NCBI GenBank assembly: GCA_900542165.1
Contig: UQMM01000015.1
Coordinates: forward strand, 1-48,349
Length of the DNA stretch: 48,349 nucleotides
DNA from: an uncultured Collinsella sp.
GTDB lineage: Bacteria; Actinomycetota; Coriobacteriia; Coriobacteriales; Coriobacteriaceae
Direction of reading: 5' to 3'
A model generated the notes under the pieces. The model saw nothing but the letters and a program-made list of their open reading frames with translations, did not search any database and was not told the DNA's origin. A program made the position numbers and the translations under genes. The first letter of the stretch is position 1, and every line of letters starts with the position of its first letter. Shown here piece after piece: positions 15,146 to 23,525 of this stretch.

Positions 15146-16276
15146 CTAGCAATCGATAACGTGCAGGTCATGCGGGGTCTTAGTGAAGGGCTCGTAGCCG
15201 TTCTCGGTGACCACGCCGTAGTCCTCCAGGCGCACGCCGCCCACGCCGGGCAGGTAGACGCCGGGCTCCATGGTGATAACCGAGCCGACCTCGATGGTGT
15301 TCTTGCTGCGGTTGAAGTTGGGCAGCTCGTGGATGTCGATACCGACGCCGTGGCCCAAGCCATGGTTATAGTAATCGCCATAGCCGGCATCGCCGATGAT
15401 CTTCTTGGAGAGCTTAAAGATGTCGTTGCCCTCGACGCCCGGATGGATGGCGGCGACGCATTCCTCGTGCGTGCGGCGCACGAGTGCGTACAGGTCGACT
15501 TGCTCCTGCGTGGGCTCGCCCATCACGACGGTGCGTGTCATGTCGGAGCGGTAATCACAGTAGCCCGCGCCGTAATCCATAAGAACGAAATCGCCCTTCT
15601 CGATCACGCGGTCGCTCGGCACGGCATGCGGGTTGGCGGTGTTGGGACCGCTCGCCACGATGGAGCCGAAGGCAAGGCTATCGGCGCCGTTGGCGAACAT
15701 AAAGTTCTCGAGCTCGTTGCGAACCTGCTTCTCGGTCATACCAGGCTTAATAAAGCCGAGCATGTGCTGGAAGGCGGCGTCGGTGATCGACTGCGCATGG
15801 CGCATGAGCTCGATCTCCTCAGCGTCCTTAATGGCGCGCATCTTGCGAATGTCGGCATGCATCAGCGGCAGCATGCAGGCGACGGAACGATCCTCCAGAC
15901 CACGCTGAATACCCTGATAGAAGTTGATCTGCATGTCGTCCTCGACAGCGCAGACGCGGCACTTGTTGGCCGCGATTTTGCCGGCGACCCAACCGGGGAT
16001 GGTGCCCTCGTCCATGTCGTAGACCCAAGGGCTGCCGGCGGGCGTGTTCTCCTCAAAGCTGTTGAGGTAGCGCGAGTCGGTGTGGAACAGGCACTGGTCG
16101 GCCGTAATAAACGCAGCGTGCGGAAACTCGAAGGTGTAGTCGAAGACGCCTTTCACGCCCGTAAGCCAACGAAGGTTGGCCTCGTCGCGTACCACGATGG
16201 CGTCGTAGCCACGCTCGGCCATAAGGGCACGGACACGCTCGATACGACCGGCGGGACCGGCAGCAAACTCAGACAT
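15146..16276 (-). CDS. M24-family aminopeptidase (Xaa-Pro peptidase)
   Basis: A 376-residue pita-bread-fold metallopeptidase that removes an N-terminal residue before proline. An N-terminal creatinase-like domain (1-140) precedes the catalytic domain. All five metal-ligand motifs are visible: LMDYGAGY and YRSDMTRT (two Asp), NHGLGHGVG (His), TMEPGVY (Glu) and VRLEDYG (Glu). The ATG at 16276 has AAAGGA upstream. Placement just before efp is the common actinobacterial order (aroK-aroB-pepQ-efp-nusB). Confidence 0.93.
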   Translation of the reverse strand: MSEFAAGPAGRIERVRALMAERGYDAIVVRDEANLRWLTGVKGVFDYTFEFPHAAFITADQCLFHTDSRYLNSFEENTPAGSPWVYDMDEGTIPGWVAGKIAANKCRVCAVEDDMQINFYQGIQRGLEDRSVACMLPLMHADIRKMRAIKDAEEIELMRHAQSITDAAFQHMLGFIKPGMTEKQVRNELENFMFANGADSLAFGSIVASGPNTANPHAVPSDRVIEKGDFVLMDYGAGYCDYRSDMTRTVVMGEPTQEQVDLYALVRRTHEECVAAIHPGVEGNDIFKLSKKIIGDAGYGDYYNHGLGHGVGIDIHELPNFNRSKNTIEVGSVITMEPGVYLPGVGGVRLEDYGVVTENGYEPFTKTPHDLHVIDC

Positions 16277-16300
16277 GCAGATTCCTTTCTTGTTGTCTCT

Positions 16301-16371
16301 AAAAAGACGGGACGGGTCTCAACCGAACGACGGAATCGCATGCGATCCGCAACCGATTGGAAACCCGCCCC
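16301..16371 (-). terminator. Terminator with nested palindrome after the aro genes
   Basis: Outer arms GGGACGGGT (16309-16317) and ACCCGCCCC (16363-16371) pair at 8 of 9 positions and are followed on the minus strand by GTCTTTTTAG. Inside lies a perfect 12-bp self-palindrome ATCGCATGCGAT (16335-16346) extended by CGG/CCG. It lies 37 nt after the AroB-like stop. Confidence 0.7.
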
Positions 16372-16408
16372 TCAACATGATACGAAAGACGATGGATGTC
16401 AATAAAAC

Positions 16409-17518
16409 TTAGAGAAGTTCTTTGCGAGAAGCCAAGTAGGCGTGAGCATGGCGCTCAAGAACCTCGTCCTCAACGTTCGTTAGGCGAATGGCGCCGAGTG
16501 CCGCGGGCAGCGGCAGCATGCTGCGGTTTGAACGCGCGAACTGCTGCCTGCGGAACTCCTCGATATATGCGGCAGGCTCCAGATCGAAGGCAAGTTCCTC
16601 GATACCAAAGTCCTCCAGGCAGTCATCGACCTCAAAGACGTAATCGATATCGAAATCGCAGGCATCATGTGCTAGGCGCGCCTCAAAGCGCATGCCCTCG
16701 GATAACAGCTGATAGGCAGGGACCTGCGAAGCGGCATCGCCCAAGCAAGCGCGCAGGGTGCGCTCCCCCGTCTTGCCAAAATCGAGCGCATGGCGAGCGC
16801 TCGGGTTCGTGGCCGTCAGCACGTCCTTGCGGGCAGTCTGAGACCATTGGACGGCATTGACGAGTGCGACCTCCTCGCCCGCGAGAATCTCGGGGACGGT
16901 CTCAATAAACTGATTCCAGCGGGACTTGCTGCTCGAAAGCATGGTGCCAACAAGTACCACAAAGCCGAGCTTGAGGTCCTCGGGGTCCGTCTCGCGAACA
17001 AGGTCGAGGTCACACACGACCAAGCCCGGTTCGGGACGAAACGCGATAGCGGGAAGCGCATTGGCCGACGAGGCGACGAGCGGCTTCATGGTCGTCGCGA
17101 CCGTGAGCATGGCGTCGAACGTCGTCGGCAGCAGCGCGCACTCGGTGCGACCGCACCACTGGTTGGCGCACCAGCTAACAACCGAGCAGGTTGAGGCATC
17201 GCCAACGGCGACAACCAAATCGTCGCAGGTAATGCCGTTAGCCGACAGGGCGCCAAAGACGGTATCGGCATCGGCCAGCGTAGCGCCGGCAGGCGAAACC
17301 TCGAAGACGAGCAGCGACACGGCAAAGCCGGCGTCGACCAGCGCATGCTCGACGACCTCGCCAAAACGCTCGGATGTGGCGTCGTTCCAAACCACCATCG
17401 CGCGCTTAGGCTTGCCCACGGCCGAGGCAAACATGCGCGAAAGCTCATCGAACGCACCCAATCCGACACGGACATCGACGCTGCGGTTTTGGAAATTGAT
17501 CAGTTGACGGCGAATCAT
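16409..17518 (-). CDS. AroB-family (3-dehydroquinate synthase-like) protein lacking metal ligands
   Basis: A 369-residue protein clearly homologous to AroB: DDLVVAVGD in place of the LGGGVVGD region, LLPTTF for VPTTLL, FRPEPGLVVCDLDLV for FYQP..VVVDLD. The catalytic elements are gone. The Glu of AEVIKYG is Val in GFVVLVGT; the first His of GHTFGHA is Lys in GKTGERT; and the LHGE motif is replaced by YQLLSEG, so all three zinc ligands are lost. GGKT is also missing. The reading frame is intact, so it is a diverged pseudoenzyme rather than a broken gene. The ATG at 17518 overlaps the aroK stop (ATGA). A new binding or regulatory role is possible; ordinary dehydroquinate synthase activity is unlikely. 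Confidence 0.85.
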   Translation of the reverse strand: MIRRQLINFQNRSVDVRVGLGAFDELSRMFASAVGKPKRAMVVWNDATSERFGEVVEHALVDAGFAVSLLVFEVSPAGATLADADTVFGALSANGITCDDLVVAVGDASTCSVVSWCANQWCGRTECALLPTTFDAMLTVATTMKPLVASSANALPAIAFRPEPGLVVCDLDLVRETDPEDLKLGFVVLVGTMLSSSKSRWNQFIETVPEILAGEEVALVNAVQWSQTARKDVLTATNPSARHALDFGKTGERTLRACLGDAASQVPAYQLLSEGMRFEARLAHDACDFDIDYVFEVDDCLEDFGIEELAFDLEPAAYIEEFRRQQFARSNRSMLPLPAALGAIRLTNVEDEVLERHAHAYLASRKELL

Positions 17519-18048
17519 AGCAGTCCACGCTCCAAAAGCATCTCGGCACAAAGGTAGGAAACGTCCTCGAAGGACTTGTTGCGAATATCAAGGGTAAGGT
17601 CGGCGGCCTGTCGATACAGCGGACGGCGATGCTCAAACAGGCGCGCGGCATGCTCGGGCGAGCGGAAATCGGGGCGCGTGTCGGACCGACGAATCTGGCG
17701 AATCGAATCCTCGAAGTCGCCCTCGAGGTACACACACGTACCCATTTCGTGCATCAACTCAATATTCACCGGCGTCTCGACGATACCGCCCCCGCACGAA
17801 ACCAACAGGCTGCGCTCGCTTTGGAGCGAACGGAGCGCCGAGGTCTCGAGCTCGCGAAAACGATCCTCGCCCTCGGTCTCAAAAATCTCGGTTACCGACT
17901 TGCCGCAACGGCGCACGACCAGGCGGTCGGTATCGATAAAACGCCGCTTGAACATAGTGCCGACGTTGCGCGCGAGTGTCGATTTGCCCGCGCCCAAAAA
18001 GCCGATAAAGAAGATATGGTCGCAGCCGTGTTTGATGTGCTGAGACAT
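17515..18048 (-). CDS. aroK: Shikimate kinase
   Basis: Phosphorylates shikimate to shikimate 3-phosphate in aromatic amino-acid synthesis. The 177-residue P-loop kinase keeps the expected motifs: GFLGAGKST (ATP), DTDRLV (shikimate Asp), EDRFRELE (Arg), SCGGGIV, and RRPLYRQAAD in the lid/adenine region. It overlaps the AroB-like gene by 4 bp. Unlike many actinobacterial operons, no aroE or aroC lies alongside. Its apparently intact active site contrasts with the degenerate neighbour. Confidence 0.92.
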   Translation of the reverse strand: MSQHIKHGCDHIFFIGFLGAGKSTLARNVGTMFKRRFIDTDRLVVRRCGKSVTEIFETEGEDRFRELETSALRSLQSERSLLVSCGGGIVETPVNIELMHEMGTCVYLEGDFEDSIRQIRRSDTRPDFRSPEHAARLFEHRRPLYRQAADLTLDIRNKSFEDVSYLCAEMLLERGLL

Positions 18049-18056
18049 GGCGAAAC

Positions 18057-18554
18057 CTATTCCTCGCAGGGAAGGTCGCGCAGGGCCCGGCGCTCAAAGA
18101 TACGGAAGATCTGCGTGTACCACAGGTCCTGGGTTGCCTGCGGCTTAACCAGGATAGTATCGACGCCGGCAAAATTGCCGCTCCACACATCAGTGTAGAG
18201 CTGATCACCGATCAGCACCGCCTCGTCGGCTGTGGCGCCGAGGCGCTTAAGACCCGCCTTGAGGGCAAACGGCGCCGGCTTCATGGCGTGGCTGATGGCC
18301 TCGAGTCCCAGCTCGCGTGCAGAGCTCATGACCTGGTCGCGGTGCCAGTTGTTGGACACCATGCACAGCTTAAAGCCTTTGGCGCGGGCGGCATCGAGCC
18401 AAGCGGAAACCGCGGCGGGAACCTGCTCGGTGTCGCGCGGCACCAGGGTGTTATCGCGATCGAGCAGAATGGCGCGTTTGCCGTCGGCCCACAGGGTATC
18501 AAGGTCGATGCGATCGACCGAGGCAACGTATCGTTTGGGGCTAAAAATCCTCAT
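18057..18554 (-). CDS. YqeG-family HAD phosphatase (class IIIA)
   Basis: A 165-residue HAD-superfamily protein with motif I LLDRDNTLV (nucleophile and acid Asp), motif II VSNN, a Lys in KPAPFALK and motif IV GDQLYTDVWSGN. YqeG proteins are small phosphatases of uncertain substrate, often near aro or ribosome-assembly genes. The ATG at 18554 immediately follows the mltG stop; the ribosome-binding site is weak (TTGGAA), consistent with coupling. Confidence 0.88.
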   Translation of the reverse strand: MRIFSPKRYVASVDRIDLDTLWADGKRAILLDRDNTLVPRDTEQVPAAVSAWLDAARAKGFKLCMVSNNWHRDQVMSSARELGLEAISHAMKPAPFALKAGLKRLGATADEAVLIGDQLYTDVWSGNFAGVDTILVKPQATQDLWYTQIFRIFERRALRDLPCEE

Positions 18555-18555
18555 G

Positions 18556-19989
18556 CTAATTCCAAGACTGTTGATGCTCTTCGTAGGTTTGCGAGAAGTA
18601 CTCCTCGTCCTGCGTAATGTAGAAATACAGGTCATCGGAGTCGGTCGGCTCAAGCGTGGCCTTAAGCGCCTCGAGCGACGGAGAGCAGATGGGCGTGGGC
18701 GGCAGGCCCTCGTGCTTATAGGTGTTATACGGACTATCGCTCTGCAGGTCGTCGGCGGTAACCTCGCCACCGGTGACATACATCATGGTCGCATCGCTGT
18801 TGAGATAGCGCAGACCGTCGAGCTTGCCAGCAAGGCGGTTGTAGAAGACCGAGGCCACGTGCGCACGTTGATCGGCGTTGAGGCCCTCGCGCTCAACGAT
18901 AGAGGCCAAGTTGACGATGTCGTAGTCGGACATCTCCACACCATAGCGCTCCTTGATCTTGGCTTCGCAGCTCGCAAAGTCAAGCGACTTGTACTCGGTC
19001 TTAAACTGATCGAGCATAGCACGAATCACGTCATCGGCCGTCGGCGAATCGCCCAACGAATAAGTCTTGGGGAACAAGAAACCCTCAAGCGAGTCGTTGG
19101 CGGCGCCCTTAAGGAAGCTATAGTCGTCCACGTAGTTGGAGGCCTTGGCCTGGTTGAGGAAGTCTTCCTTAGAGATGCCGTCGTAGGCCTGGGCCACACG
19201 GTCGGCGACTTGATCGACCGTTAGGCCCTCAGGGATAGTCAGCGCATTGGAGCCCGCGTTGGGACCTTCCATGAGCTGCTGAACAACCTTGGTCGCATCC
19301 ATGAGCGTGGTAAACGAATAGGTGCCAGGCTTGAGCGACATATCGGCGTTGAGCTTTTTCACCGCCGCATAGTAATCCTTGGGATTTTCGACGATATGGT
19401 TCTCGGAGAGAATCGAGGCGATAGTATCGCCCGAAGCACCGTCGGGAATGGTCACCGTAACCTGCTGACCAGCCGTGACCTTGGTATCCCCACCGGCGAA
19501 GAAGCCCTTGACGGCCGGCACGACAAAGAAAGCGATCGCAGCAAGCGCAAGCACCGCCACCACAACGCCGATGATCATGGGAACCGGAGCACTCTTCTTT
19601 TGAGCACCGCGACGAGCATGCGTGTTGTAGCTCGAGCGGGTCGCCGGAGCAACGCCATGCGAACCGCGAGTGTGATGCGAATGCGATTGAGGGGCCTGAG
19701 TTCGCTGGGTAGGTGCCTGCTGCTTAAAGCGGGTACCGCCTGCAGGCTGGGCCGTACGAGCAGTGGGCTGCTGAGCCGCGTGAGAAGCCGAATGCTGAAC
19801 AGAACGAGCAGAAGGCTGCTGACCCGTCCGTTGAACAGGTTGGGCCGAATGAGAGAAGGACTGCACCGAGCGCGCGGCAGGCTGAGCTGCGCGCTGCGTC
19901 GGCTGTGCCGGACGCTGGCCAGGCTGAGCAGGGCGCGACGCCGGCTGCCGTGTACGATTCTGCTGGCGCGGATCGGAAGCGCTAGGCAT
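18556..19989 (-). CDS. mltG: Endolytic murein transglycosylase MltG
   Basis: Membrane-anchored lytic transglycosylase that cuts nascent glycan strands and sets their length. The 477-residue protein starts with a long cytoplasmic Gln/Pro/Ala/Ser-rich low-complexity region (about 1-135), then one transmembrane helix (about 137-160), a LysM-like part (VTIPDGASGDTIASIL) and the YceG catalytic domain with the active-site Glu in SIVEREGLNADQ and ASVFYNRL. The C-terminus has the family end PPTPICSPSLEAL. The ATG at 19989 is preceded by AGGAGG 8 nt away and overlaps ruvX by 8 bp. Confidence 0.94.
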   Translation of the reverse strand: MPSASDPRQQNRTRQPASRPAQPGQRPAQPTQRAAQPAARSVQSFSHSAQPVQRTGQQPSARSVQHSASHAAQQPTARTAQPAGGTRFKQQAPTQRTQAPQSHSHHTRGSHGVAPATRSSYNTHARRGAQKKSAPVPMIIGVVVAVLALAAIAFFVVPAVKGFFAGGDTKVTAGQQVTVTIPDGASGDTIASILSENHIVENPKDYYAAVKKLNADMSLKPGTYSFTTLMDATKVVQQLMEGPNAGSNALTIPEGLTVDQVADRVAQAYDGISKEDFLNQAKASNYVDDYSFLKGAANDSLEGFLFPKTYSLGDSPTADDVIRAMLDQFKTEYKSLDFASCEAKIKERYGVEMSDYDIVNLASIVEREGLNADQRAHVASVFYNRLAGKLDGLRYLNSDATMMYVTGGEVTADDLQSDSPYNTYKHEGLPPTPICSPSLEALKATLEPTDSDDLYFYITQDEEYFSQTYEEHQQSWN

Positions 19990-20410
19990 GCGAAACCTCC
20001 TCGTTTTTACGATCGAGCCACGTCTGCAAAAACAGGCTGGCGGCAATCATGTCGATCTTGCCCCTCATCTGCTTTTCGTTGAGGCCCTGCTCGCGCAGGA
20101 TACGCTTGGCCTCTTGCGAAGACAGACGTTCGTCCTCAAACTCCAGTGGAAGATCGAGCTTGTCGGCAATCTTTTGCGCCACGGCGGCAACGCGCTCGGC
20201 CTGGGGGCCGGGCTCACCGGCCATGGTCAAGGGACGTCCGCTAACCAGGATGTCGGGCTCATAGTCCTCGACCAGGTAGCGGAACGTCTTGGCCATACCG
20301 GTGACCTCGGCGGCCGGGAGCACCTTGACGGGCATCGCCATCATGCCATCACGGCTCGAGACGGCGATGCCGATCCTGGTCTCCCCTATGTCCAGCGCAA
20401 GCGCGACCAC
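19982..20410 (-). CDS. ruvX: Putative pre-16S rRNA nuclease / Holliday junction resolvase RuvX (YqgF)
   Basis: A 142-residue RNase H-fold nuclease. It has LALDIGETRIGIAVS with the first catalytic Asp, SGRPLTMAGEPGPQA, FEDERLSS and the C-terminal KIDMIAASLFLQTWL with the last Asp. E. coli YqgF processes pre-16S rRNA 5' ends; a resolvase role has also been proposed. It begins with GTG at 20410 with only a weak ribosome-binding site, 17 bp after the alaS stop. The alaS-ruvX-mltG order is widely conserved. Confidence 0.92.
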   Translation of the reverse strand: MVALALDIGETRIGIAVSSRDGMMAMPVKVLPAAEVTGMAKTFRYLVEDYEPDILVSGRPLTMAGEPGPQAERVAAVAQKIADKLDLPLEFEDERLSSQEAKRILREQGLNEKQMRGKIDMIAASLFLQTWLDRKNEEVSHA

Positions 20411-20427
20411 AGCGACTACCTAGATTC

Positions 20428-23085
20428 TTAGGCGCCGAGCGCGGTCTTGGCGGCCGCGAGGGCATCGGCGATGCCGGCGGCATTCTTGCCACCGGCCTGG
20501 GCCATGTTGGGACGGCCACCACCGCGACCGTCGACCAGACCCGCGATCTGCTTGATCACGTTACCGGCGTGGAACCCGGCCTTCACGGCGTCATCGGAGC
20601 CGGCAGCGAGCAGGGCCGGAGTGCCCTTCTCAGTCACGCTTGCGACGACACAAGCGACAGGGCCGGCGACCTTCTGGTGCACGGTATCCCATACGTTGCG
20701 CAGGTCGGCAGCTTCAAGGCCCTGGAGCTCAGCAACGACGAGCTTGTAGCCACCGAGCTCGACAGCACCCTCGATGGCGCTGGAGATCGCATCGGAAGAG
20801 CCACCGGTGAGCGCCTTCTTGAGTTTATTGGACGTCTCGCGCAGCTCGACCTGCAGGTTCTCCACACGGGCGGGAACCTCGTCGACGCGGCACTTGAGCG
20901 CAGCGGCGGCGGCGTCAACGAGTGCCAGGCGGTCGGCCATATAGTCGAGAGCACCCTTGGAGGTCACGGCTTCGATACGGCGGACATTGGAGCCCGTGGA
21001 GGACTCGGAAATGATCTTGAACAGGCCAATCTCGGCGGTATTGGCGGCATGGGTGCCACCACAGAGCTCGCGGGAGAACGGCTGGTCCTCGGCGCCCACG
21101 GAGACGACGCGGACGACATCGCCGTACTTCTCTCCAAACAGAGCGACAGCGCCGGCAGCCTTAGCCTCGTCGATGCCCATAACACGGGTCACAACCGGCT
21201 TGGAGGCGAAGATCTGCTGGTTGACCAGGTCCTCTACAGCCTTGAGCTGCTCGGAGGAAAGGGCCTCGAAGTGCGTGAAGTCAAAGCGAAGGTGCTCGGG
21301 CGTCACCAGCGAGCCGGCCTGGGAGACGTGCTCGCCCAGGACCTGCTTAAGGGCAGCGTCGAGCAGGTGCGTGGCGGTGTGGTTGCGGCGCAGGAAGCCA
21401 CGGCGCTCGGCGTCGAGCGCGGCGGTAACAGCGGCACCGACAGTCAGCGTGCCATCGGCAACGTGCGCGACGTGGGCATACAGGCCGTTGTGGTTCTTGG
21501 TGTCGGCAACGGTCAGAACAACGCCCTCAGCGGAAAGCTTGCCGGCGTCGCCCTGCTGGCCGCCCATCTCGGCATAGAACGGGGTGCGGTCGAGCACGAC
21601 CTCGACGTCCTCGCCGGCGGCAGCGGAATCGACGGACTCGCCGTTGCGCACGATGGCGACAACCTTGGCGCCCTCGATCACATCGTTGTCATAGCCGTCG
21701 AACTCGGTCGCAGCGACCTTGTCGGAAAGCTCGACCCACACATCGTTGAAGCTGCCCCAGGCATCGCCCTTGGCGTTAGCGCGGGCGCGGGCCTTCTGGT
21801 CCTCCATGCAGGCAGTAAAGCCGTCCATGTCGACGTCGTGACCGGCGGTGCCGGCGATCTCGACGGTCAGGTCGATGGGGAAACCAAAGGTATCGTGCAG
21901 CTTAAAGGCGACATCGCCCGGAAGCACAGCGCCCTCGGCAAGCGCTGCCAGAGCCTCGTCCAGGTAAACGCGGCCGTTGTCGAGCGTCGTGGAGAAGCGC
22001 TCCTCCTCGGAGGCAACGATACCCTTGACGAGCGCGACGTTCTTGAGCAATTCGGGATAGGCCTCGCCCATCTGAGCGTTGACCTCGTCGATAAACTTGG
22101 TCAGGAAGGCACCCTCGATGCCCAACAGGCGACCGTGGAACACGGCGCGGCGGAGCAGGCGGCGAAGGACGTACTCACGACCCTCGTTACCGGGAAGGAT
22201 GCCGTCCGAGATCATAAAGTCGACAGCACGGGAGTGGTCGGCGATGATGCGCAGGGAGCGGCTGGCACCGGAGTAATCGTCGGCGTCATAGGTCTTGCCG
22301 CTGATCTCCTCGCCCAGCTTGATGAGATGCTGCATCAAATCGCCGTCGTAATTGGCGGTCTTGTGCTGCATGATGGCGGCCATGCGCTCCAGGCCCATGC
22401 CCGTATCGAGGTTGCGGTGCGGCAGCTCCGGCATGGAGCCGTCCTCCTGACGGTCGTACTGGGTAAACACGAGGTTCCAGAACTCAAGGAAGCGGTCGCA
22501 GTCGCAGCCAGGCTTGCAGTCGGGGCTGCCGCAGCCGACCTCCTCGCCCATGTCAAAGTAGATCTCGGAGCACGGACCGCAGGGGCCGGTGGGGCCAGCG
22601 GCCCAGAAGTTGTCGTCCTCGCCCAAGCGGGAGATGTGGTCCTCGGCAACGCCCAAAGAACGCCACACGTCGTGGGTCTCGTCGTCCTCGGTAAAGACGG
22701 TGAAGTACAGGCGGTCGAGCGGCAGCTTGAACTCCTTGGTGATGAGCTCAAAGGCCCAGGCGCAAGCCTGCTCCTTGGAGACGCCGCCAAAAGAGAAATC
22801 GCCGAGCATCTCGAAGAACGACAAGTGACGGCCGTCCTCGCCGATGCAATCGATGTCATTGGTGCGGACGCACTTCTGGCAGGAGATCGCGCCGATCTCC
22901 TTCATGGTCTTCTTGCCCTGGTAGTACTCCTTAAACTGGTTCATGCCGGCATTGGCAAGCAGCAGCGAAGGATCGTCGGGGACGAGGGACGAAGAAGGAT
23001 AGAGCTTAAGACCGCGCTCCTCAAAGAAGTTGAGGAACTTGGAGCGAATCTCGGCCGTAGTCATTGACGGGTAGTCAGCACTCAT
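20428..23085 (-). CDS. alaS: Alanyl-tRNA synthetase
   Basis: Charges tRNA-Ala. The 885-residue class II enzyme shows motif 1 region FFEERGLKLYPSSSLVP, FKEYYQGKK, motif 2 CIGEDGRHLSFFEMLGDFSFG, and GMGLERMA; the editing domain metal motif HTATHLL; GGTHAANTAEIG; and the C-terminal DHHA1 glycine-rich end GRGGGRPNMAQAGG. I chose the ATG at 23085 because GAGGAG ends about 9 nt upstream; the frame stays open further out but has no ribosome-binding site. A terminator-like hairpin in its leader suggests attenuation. Confidence 0.97.
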   Translation of the reverse strand: MSADYPSMTTAEIRSKFLNFFEERGLKLYPSSSLVPDDPSLLLANAGMNQFKEYYQGKKTMKEIGAISCQKCVRTNDIDCIGEDGRHLSFFEMLGDFSFGGVSKEQACAWAFELITKEFKLPLDRLYFTVFTEDDETHDVWRSLGVAEDHISRLGEDDNFWAAGPTGPCGPCSEIYFDMGEEVGCGSPDCKPGCDCDRFLEFWNLVFTQYDRQEDGSMPELPHRNLDTGMGLERMAAIMQHKTANYDGDLMQHLIKLGEEISGKTYDADDYSGASRSLRIIADHSRAVDFMISDGILPGNEGREYVLRRLLRRAVFHGRLLGIEGAFLTKFIDEVNAQMGEAYPELLKNVALVKGIVASEEERFSTTLDNGRVYLDEALAALAEGAVLPGDVAFKLHDTFGFPIDLTVEIAGTAGHDVDMDGFTACMEDQKARARANAKGDAWGSFNDVWVELSDKVAATEFDGYDNDVIEGAKVVAIVRNGESVDSAAAGEDVEVVLDRTPFYAEMGGQQGDAGKLSAEGVVLTVADTKNHNGLYAHVAHVADGTLTVGAAVTAALDAERRGFLRRNHTATHLLDAALKQVLGEHVSQAGSLVTPEHLRFDFTHFEALSSEQLKAVEDLVNQQIFASKPVVTRVMGIDEAKAAGAVALFGEKYGDVVRVVSVGAEDQPFSRELCGGTHAANTAEIGLFKIISESSTGSNVRRIEAVTSKGALDYMADRLALVDAAAAALKCRVDEVPARVENLQVELRETSNKLKKALTGGSSDAISSAIEGAVELGGYKLVVAELQGLEAADLRNVWDTVHQKVAGPVACVVASVTEKGTPALLAAGSDDAVKAGFHAGNVIKQIAGLVDGRGGGRPNMAQAGGKNAAGIADALAAAKTALGA

Positions 23086-23157
23086 AGAGGGAATCTCCTC
23101 GGTTTCACATCGAAACAGTTCAAACGTAACGATATTACCATCCCGCCGCGCAAGTGC

Positions 23158-23187
23158 AAAAAAGAGGGCCGCCAAACAGCGACCCTC
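23158..23187 (-). terminator. Intrinsic terminator in the alaS leader
   Basis: On the minus strand a 9-bp stem GAGGGTCGC/GCGGCCCTC (one mismatch) with a 6-nt loop is followed by six T. It points towards alaS, 73 nt before the start codon, and the nearest upstream minus-strand gene is far away past a plus-strand gene. It may be an attenuator in an alaS leader RNA. I found no T-box signature or Ala-rich leader peptide. Confidence 0.6.
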
Positions 23188-23279
23188 CAGCGAAAGTGCA
23201 TGCAATTTAGGACTAAGCAATCCTTTAAAAAATAGTTTTAGTAAAATACCATATAAGAATCATCCGGAAGGAGCGAACG

Positions 23280-23519
23280 ATGAATACCAAACGATTTGTC
23301 CTGAATGCACTTCTGGTAGTAGCACTTTTAGCGCTCTTGGCCTTCTCCTGCTGGTACGCAAACCAACCAGCATTTGGCTACGTATTGTATGCAGTAATGT
23401 CAGGCGATAAGGCTTATTACACTCTACGCACAATTGACGTTCTCTTTTTCTACGTAGCCGGCCCCTTATCAATCGCTTTGCTCGCGTTTCTTGTCATTTA
23501 CAACTTCAAGAAACGCTAA
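23280..23519 (+). CDS. Small two-helix membrane protein, unknown function
   Basis: A 79-residue protein that I do not recognise. Two hydrophobic segments (about 6-28 and 52-75) flank a short polar loop, YANQPAFGYVLYAVMSGDKAYYTLRT; the C-terminus ends in FKKR, consistent with both ends in the cytoplasm. The start is supported by GGAAGGAG 6 nt before the ATG. The gene and its upstream region are clearly more AT-rich than the neighbours. It stands alone on the plus strand, ending 6 bp before the convergent AI-2E-family gene with no terminator between. It could be recently acquired or a lineage-specific orphan. Confidence 0.75.
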   Translation: MNTKRFVLNALLVVALLALLAFSCWYANQPAFGYVLYAVMSGDKAYYTLRTIDVLFFYVAGPLSIALLAFLVIYNFKKR

Positions 23520-23525
23520 CGGGGC

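Noticed and set aside
20569..23067. 832-codon plus-strand open frame opposite alaS
   Set aside because: Same cause: shadow of the alaS reading frame; no ribosome-binding site or recognisable domain.
23086..23280. Possible T-box or leader peptide upstream of alaS
   Set aside because: The nearest match, GGGATGGTAATATCG, lacks the T-box consensus and lies after the terminator rather than before it. Short frames in the region have no run of Ala codons.
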